A stretch of DNA of 64,000 nucleotides from Microvirga calopogonii (GCF_003347665.1 NZ_QDGA01000025.1:1-64000); one strand, 5' to 3'; shown: positions 7,764 through 18,620, numbered from the stretch's first letter. The notes: generated by a model from the sequence alone, not told the origin. Made by a program: numbers and translations.

Positions 7764-8318
7764 CTAGCGGGTCGGGATTCCGTATTGCAGGTCACCCTTC
7801 GTCCATTGAGCGTTCTGACCGCGCTTGATCTTGAGCGGGGAGCCTTCGCCGACATTGCGCTCGAAGCTCTCGCCGGAGTTGTCCACATGCTTGATGATGC
7901 GCACGGCCCAGTCATTGGTCACGCCGAGCTCCTCGGCATCGAGCATGGCGTTGAAAGTCCAGCGAACGATGTCGGCCCACTGGTTGTCGCCGTGGCGCAC
8001 GGCCGGGCCCAGCGGCTCCTTCGAGAGAACCTCCGGCAGGATCACGTGATCGTCCGGGTTCGAGAGGCTCAGCCGCGCGGCATAGAGGCCGGAGACGTCG
8101 GTCGTCGTCGCATCGCAGCGGCCGGCCTCATAGGCCTTCTCCGTCGCGTTCGCGAAGCTCACCGGCTGATACGTCAGGCCATTGGCGCGGAAGTAGCTGG
8201 CGAGGTTCAGCTCGGTCGTGGTGCCCTGGTCGGTGCAGACCGACTTGCCGATCAGCTCCTTGGCCGAGGTGAGACCAAGGGATTCGCGGACCATGAAGAG
8301 TTGTCGATCTGGCCCTAA
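7764..8318 (-). pseudogene. General L-amino-acid ABC transporter binding protein relic (AapJ/BztA-like)
   Basis: About 180 residues corresponding to the C-terminal half of the ~340-residue AapJ/BztA family. Visible family segments are FMVRESLGL, TDQGTTTELNLASYF, DATTTDVSGLYAARL, LPEVLSKEPLGPAVRHGDNQ and the C-terminal GSPLKIKRGQNAQWTKG. The signal peptide and first lobe are absent: homology starts abruptly near 8318. The family stretch of about 30 residues between AEELGVT and DWAVRIIKHV is also missing, an internal in-frame deletion. No permease or ATPase genes are adjacent. This is a non-functional fragment. Confidence 0.8.
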
Positions 8319-8439
8319 TGGTGGACGCCGGAGCGGCCGTGAATGTCTTAGATGGGGGCGAGTGAGATTGGGGTTGGGGGTCAGGTCTGCGGGCGTTTCC
8401 AGCCACCCGGTCTCCTAAGAAGCCTCTCCGAGGGCGTCG

Positions 8440-8801
8440 TCAGGCGGGTGGATGGGAACGCCCCCGAACGGCGCTTGTTTGTGCTCTGTCAGTCTCTTTC
8501 GTATCGAGGCCGACCGTAGAACTCACGCCGCTCCCAGTACGGGCGCTCATCATGGCGCCGCCATCAGGGCCGAGCCCAAGGCGGCGAACCGCCGTGACGC
8601 CAATATAGGCGTTCATAGTAGCGCTGAGGTAGCCCCCATAACGCCGCTCATATCGCGGCGGGTCGTAGTACTGAATGGTCTGCATCGAAACGCCCACAGC
8701 GTCAGCGATACTTGCAGGACTTGTTAGGGACTTGCGGATGCCGATTGAGATGCAAGATCTGCGGCAGCAAGCGCAAATGCTAAGACCACTTTCTTCAACA
8801 T
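8440..8801 (-). pseudogene. Small secreted Tyr/Arg-rich protein, frameshifted
   Basis: Starting at ATG 8801, after a GGAAGGGAAC ribosome site, the frame gives a signal-peptide-like MLKKVVLAFALAAADLASQ and then stops within 30 codons. Other minus-strand frames continue as YYDPPRYERRYGGYL and then RRHDERPYWERREFYGRP, the repetitive Tyr/Arg/Gly-rich tail common in small secreted rhizobial proteins. At least two frame changes are needed to join the pieces, so this is a decayed gene. Confidence 0.55.
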
Positions 8802-8835
8802 GTTCCCTTCCGGGGCGATAGACTGGGAATGTGCC

Positions 8836-9138
8836 TTAGGGAGTGAACTCCGTCTGAATGTCAGGCTGATCCAGCGTCCATCTGCCCTCATGCGCTCGCG
8901 CCAGACTTACATGCGCTCCGGTGATAATCGAGAGTTGCCCTGATGTGTTGGTTGAGGAGAATACCGCCGATCGATTGGGATTGGCGAGGTAGTCGAAGAC
9001 TACGTGTTGCGCCGCCCAAGTGATTATGATGATGCAGAGGGCCACTGCTAAGCCATCGAGCATGTCCCGTATCAGATTTGGATGTGGGCCATTAGGGCTT
9101 CTACGGCCGTTCTTCCTGTCAGGCAGGTTGATGGGCAT
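8836..9138 (-). CDS. Hypothetical single-pass membrane protein
   Basis: 100 residues with one hydrophobic helix around residues 30-48 (LAVALCIIIITWAAQHVVF) after a basic N-terminus, suggesting a cytoplasmic N-terminus and a short periplasmic C-terminal part. No family recognised. An inverted repeat (CACTCC/GGAGTG) lies in the 20-40 bases upstream of the start. Codon use is less GC-biased than neighbours. It could be a chance frame, but the membrane segment and length favour a gene. Confidence 0.45.
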   Translation of the reverse strand: MPINLPDRKNGRRSPNGPHPNLIRDMLDGLAVALCIIIITWAAQHVVFDYLANPNRSAVFSSTNTSGQLSIITGAHVSLARAHEGRWTLDQPDIQTEFTP

Positions 9139-9217
9139 AATAACACTCCAAACTCAGTGGAGTGCTGTAGATTAGCATATGGTGGGTTGTTTCGCACATC
9201 TCCGCTTGGAGTAAGCG

Positions 9218-9439
9218 TCAGTCTCCCATCTGAACAGTCGCGGAGATGACGTGTTTCTTTATCTCTTCAGCGATGGCCTGAGCCTCTGCGAAGGTCGTGC
9301 CTTCAAGGAGCTTCAAAGCGATAAAACCACCTTTCAAAATATCACTTGAGTGTCCAGTCGGCTCAAGAGCCAAGATTGGCTTACCCTGAAGGTCTTCTCT
9401 GACCGTAAGATAGAAGTTGCCTTGTCCTGTCAGGCCCAT
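9218..9439 (-). CDS. Hypothetical small protein
   Basis: 73 residues starting MGLTGQGNFYLTVREDL. GGGAGGGTGAAGA directly precedes the ATG, a strong ribosome site. The composition (mixed beta then an amphipathic helix, TFAEAQAIAEEIKKHV) looks like a folded small domain. I do not recognise the family. It is on the same strand as the membrane protein at 8836-9138, with 79 bases between. Confidence 0.6.
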   Translation of the reverse strand: MGLTGQGNFYLTVREDLQGKPILALEPTGHSSDILKGGFIALKLLEGTTFAEAQAIAEEIKKHVISATVQMGD

Positions 9440-9620
9440 TCTTCACCCTCCCTGTTACGCATTGTATTGTAGCATAGGAGGGAGTATGCGGCACGAAACG
9501 CAGCTCTCCGAGCGTACGTTCTCAAGCGCTATGGCGGAGCCTTTGCTTGGCGGCTGGGGTCTGGGCATGTCGAGCGAGTACTCGAGGAGAGATCCGCCGA
9601 AAGCTGGAGTTCATGCACTG

Positions 9621-9809
9621 TGTAAATCAGCATCGAATGCTGACCCTTGATCTGAGTGCCATCAGGTGCATGACTTCGCTGGCGAATTCATAGCGTCGGC
9701 GGGGTTACCATCGGCGCCGATCCTGACCCCACCAAATTTCCATTTTGTGTCACTCAGCCAAGGCATTGCGCTTACCTCACGACGGGCCGACCGTCGATGC
9801 CGGTTCACA
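9621..9809 (+). repeat. ~188-bp inverted-repeat element, copy 1 (MITE-like)
   Basis: It begins TGTAAATCAGC and ends GCCGGTTCACA, imperfect terminal inverted repeats. The middle holds GGGGTTACC, the palindrome ATCGGCGCCGAT and TGACCCC. The same layout occurs at 29778-29966 (inverted) and 35485-35670. It has no coding capacity. The ends resemble IS21-family termini, but I see no transposase of that family. Confidence 0.7.
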
Positions 9810-9916
9810 GGCGCTTACGCGAAATCGCCGCCCCTCGTTCAGATCGGCACCGATTTCGCTCAGAGCAAGCGCGAGCCTCTCAGGGCGATCAGAGCCTGGC
9901 TCTCTTGGGCTGCCGC

Positions 9917-10429
9917 TTAGGGCCTCCGACTTGGAGCGACGAACGGATTAGTCTCCGGCCCTTCCCGCGAATTTTTGTCGAAGCACATCTCAAGTCGCTC
10001 AAGCGCTAGCGCGCTCTTGTCCAACGGCACGCGAAGTGTCGCGCCCTCTTCCTGCACCTCCAGGGCATTCGCTGTTCGGAGCTTGGCATTAAACGAACTC
10101 TCCGCGAGGGCGATTGTGACGCCCTTCGTTTCCGCCAGCGCTTTGGCTTCCACGGATTGACTGGCCGCCGCCAAGCGAACCGGATAGGCACTGTCACGCT
10201 CAAGCTTCCACTTGGACGAGTCGAGCAGCAGCAGCAAGCCGCTTTCGGCACGCACAAAGCTTACCGCGAGATCGCCCGCCGTTCTCGACATTGAGCAGCT
10301 ATCGAACTTTCCAGCCTTGTAGGTTGTCGCGATTTCCCAAGGACCAATCGCAACGGTCTGCTCCATCGGCTGAGCGAATGCTGATGAAGTCACAAGAATA
10401 GAGCAATCAAAGGCTACATTCGTATTCAC
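9917..10429 (-). CDS. Exported hypothetical protein
   Basis: 170 residues from a GTG at 10429 preceded by GGAG. The first ~20 residues end in SILVTSSAFAQ, a plausible signal-peptide end, although the positively charged start of a normal signal is lacking, so the true N-terminus may have been lost. The mature part has Trp (GPWEIATTY), CSMSR, LLLDSSKWKLE and a final LERLEMCFDKN with one Cys at each end. This matches exported rhizobial hypotheticals of unknown function. The frame continues upstream without a stop into a resolvase-like fragment. Confidence 0.5.
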   Translation of the reverse strand: MNTNVAFDCSILVTSSAFAQPMEQTVAIGPWEIATTYKAGKFDSCSMSRTAGDLAVSFVRAESGLLLLLDSSKWKLERDSAYPVRLAAASQSVEAKALAETKGVTIALAESSFNAKLRTANALEVQEEGATLRVPLDKSALALERLEMCFDKNSREGPETNPFVAPSRRP

Positions 10430-10519
10430 CACCCTGCTCCGCCGCTGCGCGCCCTGCCGACCGGTTGAAACCCGAACGTATCCTATCGCCTGCCGTATCC
10501 CTGCCCCTGGGGGTAACAC
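10430..10519 (-). pseudogene. Serine recombinase N-terminal fragment
   Basis: Reads RQAIGYVRVSTGRQG, the start of the resolvase/invertase catalytic domain including the nucleophilic Ser in VRVST. Only about 20 residues survive before the frame runs into the exported hypothetical protein. The two are joined in one open frame of 200 codons, which suggests a recombination junction near 10440. Confidence 0.55.
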
Positions 10520-10712
10520 CTATCCAGCATTAGTCGGGTTACACAAGTCCATGGCAGACCACCCGATCTCGGTCGCGCTCGATCATGATGTCAGTCGAGA
10601 CAACAGCTTGACCGGAGCCACAGATAGGCCCCGATGCTTGGCTGTGCTATCATTGAATGCGAGCTGGTGCCACCCGGAGTGCCATCCCGCACCTTGCTGA
10701 GAGGAGGCGGAC

Positions 10713-11531
10713 ATGCCCCTCAAAGATCTGCTGCTCGTGATTGGCAAAGACACTGAAGCCGGCGAGCGCTATACCCTCGAGCTTGCTCGGACCAGTGGGG
10801 CGACCGTGACGGTCACCTCGTCCGGAACTGCTCCCAGCCTGCCCGCATTCATCCGCTCGGAAATGCCGAGTGATCTCCTGGAGCACATGCGGGAGGATGT
10901 GGAGACCACGGCACGAACCGCTCTGGAGGCGTTCTCGGAGAGAGCCAAGCAGATGGACATGGCGGTCGAGACGGTGATGCTTGACCTCTCCACAGGCGAT
11001 GTGGGCACCGAGGTCAGCCGTCTGGCCCGGTATTTCGACGCCACCGTGCTCCAGCAGCCTGATCCTGCGGGTACAGAGACCACCGACCTCATCGAAGCGG
11101 TTCTGTTCGGATCAGGGCGTCCGGTGTTGATCGTTCCCTCCCCCCAACGACCCGCACAGTTCAAAAGAATCCTCATCGCATGGGACGAGGGATGCCCCGC
11201 TGCCCGCGCTGTTGCCGATGCCCTGCCTCTGCTCGCTACGGCCGAGCGGATCGAAGTTGTGACGGTCGGCGACCACGGCCGCGACCGAACCCGGCACAGC
11301 AGTCACCTGGTGCGTCATCTGGCTCGGCACGACATTGAGGCTCAGATGACAAGCCTGGTAGCTGACCGGGGGAGTGTTGCCAGCACGCTCTTGGCCCATG
11401 CCGTCGATGTGGAGGCTGATCTGATCGTGATGGGCGGCTATGGTCATTCGCGGCTGCGGGAGATCGTGCTGGGCGGCACGACCCGCAGGATCCTTCAAAC
11501 CATGACGGTGCCCGTGCTGATGGCCCATTGA
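10713..11531 (+). CDS. Universal stress protein, tandem UspA domains
   Basis: 272 residues with two Usp folds (~1-140 and ~147-272). The second carries the ATP-binding G-2x-G-9x-G-(S/T) motif as GGYGHSRLREIVLGGT. The first has degenerate binding residues, typical of tandem Usp proteins where one half binds nucleotide. GAGAGGAGGCGGAC precedes the ATG. Usp proteins are cytoplasmic and raised in starvation and oxidative stress. It stands alone, with no recognisable EcfG promoter upstream. Confidence 0.92.
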   Translation: MPLKDLLLVIGKDTEAGERYTLELARTSGATVTVTSSGTAPSLPAFIRSEMPSDLLEHMREDVETTARTALEAFSERAKQMDMAVETVMLDLSTGDVGTEVSRLARYFDATVLQQPDPAGTETTDLIEAVLFGSGRPVLIVPSPQRPAQFKRILIAWDEGCPAARAVADALPLLATAERIEVVTVGDHGRDRTRHSSHLVRHLARHDIEAQMTSLVADRGSVASTLLAHAVDVEADLIVMGGYGHSRLREIVLGGTTRRILQTMTVPVLMAH

Positions 11532-11542
11532 GCTTACTTTTC

Positions 11543-11564
11543 GGAACCGCCCCTGCCCGGTTCC
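11543..11564 (+). terminator. Hairpin after the universal stress protein gene
   Basis: GGAACCG and CGGTTCC pair over 7 bases with an 8-base loop, 11 bases after the stop codon. The following bases (AGACTTGTTT) are only weakly T-rich. Confidence 0.45.
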
Positions 11565-14082
<2,518 letters not shown>

Positions 14083-14196
14083 GGGCTCTCAGCCTGCCGC
14101 CGTCAACTGAACTGAGTAAAGGTTGCTTTCTGCTGTTTTTAGCTAGCCCCGGGCAAGGCCAAGCTACTGGAAATGCGTGGCATGCTCCGGACTTAA

Positions 14197-14484
14197 GCAC
14201 CGACAGATATCGTCACGCTGCAGGAGCTGGCCGCCGAGGGTGCGATCATTGCCCTGCCTCTATCGGGCGGCACCGCCTATCCGGCGTGCCAGCTTGAAAT
14301 CGGCGGCATGGTGGCAGGCCTGTCGGAGGCGCTCTGCTCGATGCCGACCCGCTCGCCCTGGATGCGTCTTGAATGGCTGCTCACCGGGGATCCCGCTCGC
14401 GGTGGCGCGTCGCCAATCGCGGCCTTGCGGCGGGGTAACGTCACCGAAGTGATGCAACTCGCCCGCTTGCATGGAGCCGAATGA
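14197..14484 (+). pseudogene. Antitoxin-like (Xre/MbcA/ParS-type C-terminal domain) relic
   Basis: An open stretch with no start codon in its first 37 codons, directly after a stop, reading TLQELAAEGAIIALPLSGG, AYPACQLEIGG and finally MRLEWLLTGDPARGGASP with IAALRRGNVTEVMQLA. The last part is the pattern of the toxin-binding C-terminal domain of Xre/MbcA/ParS antitoxins. The N-terminal helix-turn-helix is missing and no RES-domain toxin follows. The fragment may have been cut by the rearrangement that also truncated katG. Confidence 0.5.
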
Positions 14485-14740
14485 GCGGCCTCCCCAGCAG
14501 CACCAGCCACCGCGGCACGGCACAGGAGGATGGCAATACAGATCGTGTGTCAGACGCTCCTTCGTCGGCCTCAGGAACGATATCACCTTGGACGAAACAG
14601 CGGTCTCGCAAGAACCTACTGACTGGCCCGTTCGTCTGAAACATACCAGTACCAGGCTGCGGAACGGGATTAGCTCCTGCTTCCAATCAGCGTAAGATCG
14701 TAGTCCTCGTTCGGGACAGCTCACTTGAGGATCTGCCGAC

Positions 14741-15418
14741 ATGAAGCCGATGACAGAAGTGCATCTCGCCATCCTGCGCCGGCACATGGTGGAAGTGATC
14801 GCTCTTCGGGCTGACCTCATGAGCGAGGAGATCGGCAAGGCTGCCCTTGGTGAGCGGGTTCTTGACGCCATGCGGCGGGTGCGGCGCCACCTCTTTGTGC
14901 CGCCCGAGCTGGCGGCGGTTGCCTACCACGACACCCCTCTGCCGATCGGCTTCGACAAGACTGTGTCCCAGCCCTTCATCTGCGCTCTCATGACAGACCT
15001 GCTCGATCCACAGCCTCACGAGGCCGTGCTCGAGATCGGCACCGGCTTGGGCTATCAGGCTGCCGTTCTCGCCGAACTCGCCCGCCAGGTCTGGAGCGTC
15101 GAGATGGTTGAGGAGTTCGCCAGCCATGCCGAGGCACACCTGTCGCAACTGGGCTACGGGAATGTTGCCGTTCGGGTTGGCGACGGCACCCGTGGCTGGC
15201 TTGAGCATGCCCCCTTTGACAAGATCCTGGTCACAGCCGCGGCCGAAGTGCCTCCGCCGGCCTTGCTGGATCAACTCGCCCCAGGAGGGCGTATGGTCCT
15301 GCCCCTCGGGCCTGAGGAAATTCAACAACTCACCGTCATTGACAAGGCAGACGACGGACGGATCAGGACACGAAGCGTGATCCCGGTGCGGTTCGGCACC
15401 CTGGAAACAGTGGTCTGA
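14741..15418 (+). CDS. pcm: Protein-L-isoaspartate O-methyltransferase
   Basis: 225 residues. It transfers a methyl group from S-adenosylmethionine to isoaspartyl residues in damaged proteins, starting their repair. The SAM-binding motif reads VLEIGTGLGYQAAVLAELA at ~residues 92-110; the upstream RHLFVPPELAAVAY and PLPIGFDKTVSQPFICA are the family signature. Length matches bacterial PIMT. The ATG follows TTGAGGATCTGCCGAC. It fits the protein-damage theme of the region, but no partner gene adjoins. Confidence 0.93.
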   Translation: MKPMTEVHLAILRRHMVEVIALRADLMSEEIGKAALGERVLDAMRRVRRHLFVPPELAAVAYHDTPLPIGFDKTVSQPFICALMTDLLDPQPHEAVLEIGTGLGYQAAVLAELARQVWSVEMVEEFASHAEAHLSQLGYGNVAVRVGDGTRGWLEHAPFDKILVTAAAEVPPPALLDQLAPGGRMVLPLGPEEIQQLTVIDKADDGRIRTRSVIPVRFGTLETVV

Positions 15419-15448
15419 GGAGGCATCATCGGCGGGTCGGGCCTCTGA

Positions 15449-15616
15449 TCCGTTCTCGTGCGGCAACGGCAGGTCGGTCCCGCCGAACTCGTGGAAGCCG
15501 CTATCGCGAGGCTGGAGCAGGTAGAACCGAAGCTGGCGGGCATGGCGGAATGGGTACTGGACCAGGCGCGTCGGGCGGCCTGTGAGCCCGGGCATTCCTG
15601 CGGAACGGCTCCTTGA
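15449..15616 (+). pseudogene. Amidase N-terminal fragment
   Basis: Reads LVRQRQVGPAELVEAAIARL followed by EQVEPKLAGMA, the first helix of the amidase-signature family (GatA/AtzE-like), then diverges and stops after 55 codons. The catalytic Lys and Ser-Ser region are absent. It overlaps a minus-strand small frame, so this short stretch has been through at least one rearrangement. Confidence 0.5.
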
Positions 15617-15704
15617 GCAGCTCAAGCTCCCGCTGCCAGCCTCGCGCGTTTTTCTGAGCGTCGTGGAAGGCGTGCGCGACGGCCTCGATTTCATCCTCGT
15701 CCAT
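15501..15704 (-). CDS. Small hypothetical protein, possibly C-terminally replaced
   Basis: 67 residues from an ATG preceded by CGAGGGAGTTC. The first ~35 residues (MDEDEIEAVAHAFHDAQKNA, then RGWQRELELLKEPF) look like a genuine helical protein. The remainder is proline/alanine-rich and lies antisense to the amidase fragment, so the original C-terminus is probably lost. Function unknown. Confidence 0.35.
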   Translation of the reverse strand: MDEDEIEAVAHAFHDAQKNARGWQRELELLKEPFRRNARAHRPPDAPGPVPIPPCPPASVLPAPASR

Positions 15705-15799
15705 GAACTCCCTCGAAGCGAGTGCAGAGCATTCAATCGACCACCGATTCGGAGGTAACCCGTCTGTCGGGAAGCCAATCTTGACTTACGTTGACTCTG

Positions 15800-15897
15800 T
15801 TACAGTGCATCGCCCGGGTGAGAAGGCTCTCTTCCGTCGGGGCAAATACCGGCCAAGGTCGCGCACATAGGCATAAGACCGGGCGCGGCCCTTTTTT
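15800..15897 (+). ncRNA. Candidate small RNA ending in an intrinsic terminator
   Basis: A GC-rich, structured stretch with no open frame. TTGACT elements at about 15781 and 15791 could serve as a -35 box. The 3' end is a terminator (15857-15897) with no coding gene upstream on this strand that it could serve except the amidase relic. No known RNA family recognised, so the call rests on promoter-like and terminator-like signals only. Confidence 0.3.
15857..15897 (+). terminator. Intrinsic terminator
   Basis: GGTCGCGC pairs with GCGCGGCC (8 bp including one G-U) around an 18-base loop and is followed by CTTTTTT. It points to the plus strand, away from the gene on its right, which is transcribed leftward. 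Confidence 0.6.
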
Positions 15898-15951
15898 CAT
15901 CGATGGCTTTGGCTCTTCCGCGCCACGTGAACCCGCCTTGGCGTCGTGGCG

Positions 15952-16173
15952 CTAATGCTCAGGCATGGCGCTGATCCGCTCCTCAGGGTAGAACCGCTTG
16001 ATGTCCAGCGTGTAGCGCTCGCCGACGTGCAGATCGACCTCCTGGGCATCGATGTTGTTCAGGATCAGAGTGATCTCCTGTCCGCCTTCGGCTCCGGTTC
16101 CCTCGAACTCGGCCTCGGTGCGGTGCTCGTCCTGAACCATGCGAACGAGCTTGAAAGCCATCAGGGTTTTCAT
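15952..16173 (-). CDS. Hypothetical small protein
   Basis: 73 residues. The ATG at 16173 is chosen because AGAGGAGATC lies eight bases upstream; a longer in-frame start at 16257 has none. The sequence (MAFKLVRMVQDEHRTEAEFE, LILNNIDAQEVDLHVGERYT) predicts a small beta-rich fold with an acidic surface. It is probably cytoplasmic and I do not recognise its family. Confidence 0.6.
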   Translation of the reverse strand: MKTLMAFKLVRMVQDEHRTEAEFEGTGAEGGQEITLILNNIDAQEVDLHVGERYTLDIKRFYPEERISAMPEH

Positions 16174-16353
16174 GGGCGGATCTCCTCTCAGAGGATGGCC
16201 AGCCCAAGCATCGGCCAAGATCCAGGCCCTGTCATCCTCGCTGGCCCCCAGCTTCAAAATCTTCCGGAAGTTTCGCGGAAAGCCCGTTATGGAAGCTGAC
16301 TCGTGAACCCAAGGGTGGCATTGCGGACAGGCGGGTCATCGAACACGCGCTGA

Positions 16354-16542
16354 AAGCGAATTCAGAAGCGTGAGAAGATCGGCGACATCAGTGAGCTGAT
16401 CGTGGGCAGCCGCGGCAAGATCCAGGTTGTGGTGGGAGTGGGCGGCTTCCTGGGCATCGGCGAGCGCGACGTGGCGTTCCCTCCAGACAAGCTCAGGTTC
16501 GTGAATGAGCCCCACGCAGTGGCGACCGCGACCAGCCCCTAA
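16354..16542 (+). pseudogene. PRC-barrel protein relic, 5'-truncated
   Basis: After a stop at 16351 the frame reads EKIGDISELIVGSRGKIQVV, then VGVGGFLGIGERDVAFPPDK and LRFV. This is the second half of a PRC-barrel related to the intact exported one at 6.4 kb. No start codon or signal peptide remains. It ends with TAA at 16540, overlapping the 3' end of the convergent gene. Confidence 0.7.
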
Positions 16543-17063
16543 AAAATACCCGCGAACCACCCCTGGAATTGGGAGCACAGAGGATACTCCTCCACGGAGG
16601 TGGCTGTTGCCGCATTCTGCTGGACGGTCGCCATCCGGGTGCTGATCACCTCCGGCCCCGGCATGTCCGCCTGTCGGCCAATTGCAAGGGCGCCTTCGAG
16701 GATGGCCAGACGGTCCCGGAAGGAGAGACGCCAGCTCAGGCGCGCGGCGATGTAGGCCTCCCGCTCCTGCTCTACCGTTGGCGTATCAGCACAGGCCAGG
16801 CGGGTGACAAACGGCAGCAGGAGTTGCCGCTCCTCATCGTCGGCCTCATCATTCAGGTGCATCGCGAACCGACAGATCGGGCGCGAGAAGCAGTCCGGCA
16901 TGGTCTCGACCGACCCGACCGGTTGGTACGGGAAGCCGGCCGCTACTATGGCCGCCTCGTTGATGCAGGTGCCACCGTCTTGTCCAGGAAAGGTGTGCGA
17001 GCCCTGTTGCAGTCTCCAGTGCAGGATGTGGCTCCAGTGCAGGATGTGGTCGAAGCGGTCCAT
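16539..17063 (-). CDS. Conserved hypothetical protein with an 18-bp internal duplication
   Basis: 174 residues from ATG 17063, with AAGGGTGG upstream; a GTG three codons earlier has no spaced ribosome site. Segments HTFPGQDGGTCINEAAIVAA, SVETMPDCFSRPICRF and LLPFVTRLACADT resemble a conserved proteobacterial family of unknown role that I recognise only as hypothetical. Near the start, HILHWS is followed at once by HILHW. The DNA shows a perfect 18-bp tandem repeat, so six residues have been duplicated in frame. The duplication probably lengthens the first helix without breaking the gene. Confidence 0.6.
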   Translation of the reverse strand: MDRFDHILHWSHILHWRLQQGSHTFPGQDGGTCINEAAIVAAGFPYQPVGSVETMPDCFSRPICRFAMHLNDEADDEERQLLLPFVTRLACADTPTVEQEREAYIAARLSWRLSFRDRLAILEGALAIGRQADMPGPEVISTRMATVQQNAATATSVEEYPLCSQFQGWFAGIF

Positions 17064-17182
17064 CGCGGCCACCCTTATGGCGCACCCCCACGTGGAAAGG
17101 GTGCCCCTTAGGCGTTAGTCCTGTGAATCGATCGGGCGCACGTTCTCCGGCCCCTCGTCGCGTCCCGGAATGATCCTGGGCG

Positions 17183-17701
17183 CTATGGACCGAGCTGGAA
17201 TGTGTCGAGCTCTGGCGGATTGCCGTCGGTCACGAACGCTCCCTCATACAGACCCGCTCGGGTATGAGCCACGCACTCGATCGTCGAACCTCCCTTGGTC
17301 ACGTCGCCAAAGCGGCAGAAGCCGATCGCGGTCTCCTCCGCGGCATCCTTTTCCGGGGCAGTATTCGCTGTGTCGGTCAGGAACACCCGCTCGATGGACT
17401 GGATCACATGGCCGGAGGCTTGTTCAAGCCGGCGGGCGCCGTCGCCGGCAAAGGACACAATGCTGTTGCCGGTCATGAACCAATACCCGCTCACGCCTGT
17501 GCTGTAGTTCGTATTCACTAGGATGTTTTTGCATCCCTCGACGGGTCGCCCGGCCTGAACCAGCTTCGTGCATTCCCCGGAGACGGTGACTGTCTGGGCG
17601 AGCTGACCTACTCTGGGTTTCGTCTTCGACCTTACCGGGGCGTCATCTGCACCGAGCGTGGCTGCCAAGAAGAACGCAAGCGCAAGAGACAGCATCATCA
17701 C
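17183..17701 (-). CDS. Exported hypothetical protein
   Basis: 172 residues with a signal peptide (MMMLSLALAFFLAATLGADD). Mature cysteines occur in GECTKLV, GCKNILV, GFCRFGDV and IECVAHT, suggesting two disulfides. The segment GYWFMTGNSIVSFAGDG is characteristic, but I cannot name a family. GGAGGCAGGTG precedes three consecutive ATG codons; the first is taken. Likely periplasmic. Its start lies about 130 bases left of the ISKra4-type element, so the promoter region may have been affected by that insertion. Confidence 0.65.
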   Translation of the reverse strand: MMMLSLALAFFLAATLGADDAPVRSKTKPRVGQLAQTVTVSGECTKLVQAGRPVEGCKNILVNTNYSTGVSGYWFMTGNSIVSFAGDGARRLEQASGHVIQSIERVFLTDTANTAPEKDAAEETAIGFCRFGDVTKGGSTIECVAHTRAGLYEGAFVTDGNPPELDTFQLGP

Positions 17702-17921
17702 CTGCCTCCATCACAACCCCTCCCTAGATACTATAGATGCCTCTGACCTCTGCTGTCGATCTGACGGAACGAGCGAGCATCTTGGCTCGCGATCCAAGAG
17801 GAGGGGGACGATTGAACGAGAGTTTCTCTCCGAGAGCATGAGGAAGTGTGGGGCAGATTGGTAACGGGTTGGCTGCACAAGGTCTCGAGCCCAACGAAAC
17901 AAGGCTGCGAGACACCCTCAT

Positions 17922-18620
17922 TTGCCGAAGCGCACCCCATCCGAACCCAAGGCTCCTGATCCTTCTCCAACTCCGAAGATCCTGCAGTTCAAGGTCTGGC
18001 TGATCGGGCTCAGCCCCATGATCTGGCGGCGGGTTCAGGTCCCGGCCAGCATGACGCTGCGGGAGCTGCATGGTGTCCTTCAGGTGGCGATGGGCTGGGA
18101 GAGCATACACCTGTTCCAGTTCACGCTCCGGGCCCAGCGGTTCGGCTCCCTGGAAGTGGCAGCTCGATCCCCGGATGTCCCGCTTTCAGAGCTTCGCCTG
18201 CGCGTGGGCACTCGCTTCCGCTATGAGTACGACCTCAATGGTCCATGGGAGCACGAGCTGCGCCTCGAGAGCCAGCATGAGGCTGCCCGAGGGAGAAGCT
18301 ATCCCATTTGTCTGGACGGGGATGGATCCTGCCCGCCGGAGGATTGCGGCGGGGTACCGGGCTTTCTGGCTCGGCGTGAGGCTTGGACCACTCCGGAGAC
18401 CCGCCAAGACTTTGCAGTCTTGGCCGATTTCGTGGATCAGCTCGCTCTAAAGCGAAGCACGGGCGCCTTGATCGACGCCGAGGAGGTCGAACAGGTCCGG
18501 GAGGCTTTGGAGCGCTTTGAGGTGCGCCAAGGGTGGCAGGGCAAGCCGTTCTCCCGCGAGGACGTCAACGAGCGGCTAAGCAAGACCAAGTATCTCGACC
18601 TCATGCATCAGCAGTGGTGA
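17922..18620 (+). CDS. Plasmid pRiA4b ORF-3-like protein (IS passenger)
   Basis: 232 residues from a TTG at 17922; no in-frame ATG exists before residue 33. The core KVWLIGLSPMIWRRVQVPAS, LRELHGVLQVAMGWESIHLF and the CPPEDCGGVPG motif are diagnostic of the pRiA4b ORF-3 (IS1096 TnpR-like) family. Its biochemical role is unknown. It is found as a companion gene in insertion sequences and as a free-standing gene. It lies inside the inverted repeats and 61 bases before the transposase, so the two move together. Confidence 0.85.
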   Translation: MPKRTPSEPKAPDPSPTPKILQFKVWLIGLSPMIWRRVQVPASMTLRELHGVLQVAMGWESIHLFQFTLRAQRFGSLEVAARSPDVPLSELRLRVGTRFRYEYDLNGPWEHELRLESQHEAARGRSYPICLDGDGSCPPEDCGGVPGFLARREAWTTPETRQDFAVLADFVDQLALKRSTGALIDAEEVEQVREALERFEVRQGWQGKPFSREDVNERLSKTKYLDLMHQQW

